Source: Branchiostoma floridae
Lineage: Eukaryota; Chordata; Leptocardii; Amphioxiformes; Branchiostomatidae
Direction: 5' to 3'
DNA length: 64,000 nt
NCBI RefSeq assembly: GCF_000003815.2
Contig: NC_049979.1
Location: 4,004,248 to 4,068,247, forward strand
The translations under genes were made by a program, and so were the position numbers. The notes under the pieces were generated by a model, which was given only the letters and a program-made list of their open reading frames with translations, ran no database searches and had not been told where the DNA came from. Within the stretch, counting starts at the first letter, position 1, and each line of letters opens with the position of its first letter. Below, one piece after another: positions 63,383 to 64,000 of the stretch.

Positions 63383-63756
63383 TAAGGCAAGATCTAGACA
63401 CGTTTTTTCCCGATATCAGCGAGCCAACAACCTCTCGCCGACAGCTTTTTTTCAGCATCTAGATGGAACTGCAATATCGCCATAAAGATATCGGGAAAAT
63501 TTCTCCCGAAAGGTCCGGACCATTCGTACGATAGCTTAGCAGGGGTCCCCGATAGCTTAGCAGGGGTCCCTGACAGCTTCCGCGAGCGTGTAGATGTGTC
63601 CCGACTTCTGGAAGGCTCATTAGCATACAACGCGGGCTCATTAGGCTATATAGCTGTTTATGACTGCAAGCGCCACGGGTGTCCCGCGGCCAACGTTCCA
63701 GATCCCTCCCGACACATCCACAAATATCGGTAAAAGCTGTGTATAGATTGGGCCTA
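63383..63756. mobile_element. TIR element, TAAGGCACGATCTACACACA family, copy 2
   Basis: Starts TAAGGCAAGATCTAGACACG and ends GTATAGATTGGGCCTAAG. It is colinear with 57994-58357, with an internal duplication of GATAGCTTAGCAGGGGTCCC that copy 1 lacks. Confidence 0.85.
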
Positions 63757-64000
63757 AGGTGAATGAGGTCAGTGTGATAAATCATGTGAAAATAACACCT
63801 GACTGCCAACATCACCAGAGTTATTTTGGGCGTGTGTACATGTAGATGGGCACATTTGGAAAGAACTAGTTGCAGCTGATGACTGAACTGCAAATTCTGA
63901 GAGAGTAAGACAGAAGTATCTAAAGTTAAGGAAATTACTACAAAAATGGAAGTTTGAGTAGCTTTTGAAAGGCAATATGTAACATAAAAATACGAAAAGC

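Noticed and set aside
57844-64000. Searched for DAAM N-terminal exons
   Set aside because: No minus-strand segment resembling the first roughly 95 DAAM residues with splice sites was found; they are presumed to lie beyond the window.

Overview
This is eukaryotic, intron-rich DNA from an invertebrate deuterostome. The protein sequences, the intron density, the many short inverted-repeat elements and a tRNA-derived SINE all point to a lancelet (amphioxus, Branchiostoma). That is an inference from gene content and repeat style, not from a database match. Five protein-coding genes are supported, and I rebuilt four of them exon by exon from splice signals, reading phase and remembered family sequence.

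Layout. (1) Positions 1-7956, + strand: the C-terminal half of BRF1, the TFIIIB subunit used by RNA polymerase III; its N-terminal exons lie before the window. One BRF1 intron holds a complete single-exon TRIM gene (RING, B-box, coiled coil, NHL repeats; 2186-4009) with its own poly(A) signals. (2) 9791-12470, - strand: a six-exon TEX30-like alpha/beta hydrolase. (3) 13426-23334, + strand: complete legumain (LGMN) in 14 coding exons, head-to-head with TEX30. (4) 23335-27296: intergenic DNA with a minisatellite. (5) 27297-57843, - strand: most of a DAAM-type formin in 24 exons (FH3 region, coiled coil, FH1, FH2, DAD); its first exons lie beyond 64000. From 57844 to the end is DAAM intron or upstream sequence packed with repeats. 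A 665-base assembly gap lies at 52881-53545.

The genes do not form a pathway. BRF1, LGMN and DAAM1 all map to human chromosome 14, so the neighbourhood may be a remnant of ancestral chordate linkage.

The most striking structure is recurrent. At about 14 separate exon-intron junctions in BRF1, LGMN and DAAM, a short stretch spanning the splice site (some exon plus some intron) is tandemly duplicated into the adjacent intron, leaving one to dozens of decoy splice sites. The extreme case is a DAAM 3' splice site amplified to about 49 visible copies over 3 kb, interrupted by the assembly gap. Minisatellites spanning exon-intron borders have, as I recall, been reported at the amphioxus Adh locus; their density here across unrelated genes is the main thing to follow up. 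Many MITE-like elements with clear terminal inverted repeats are also present, several in multiple copies.
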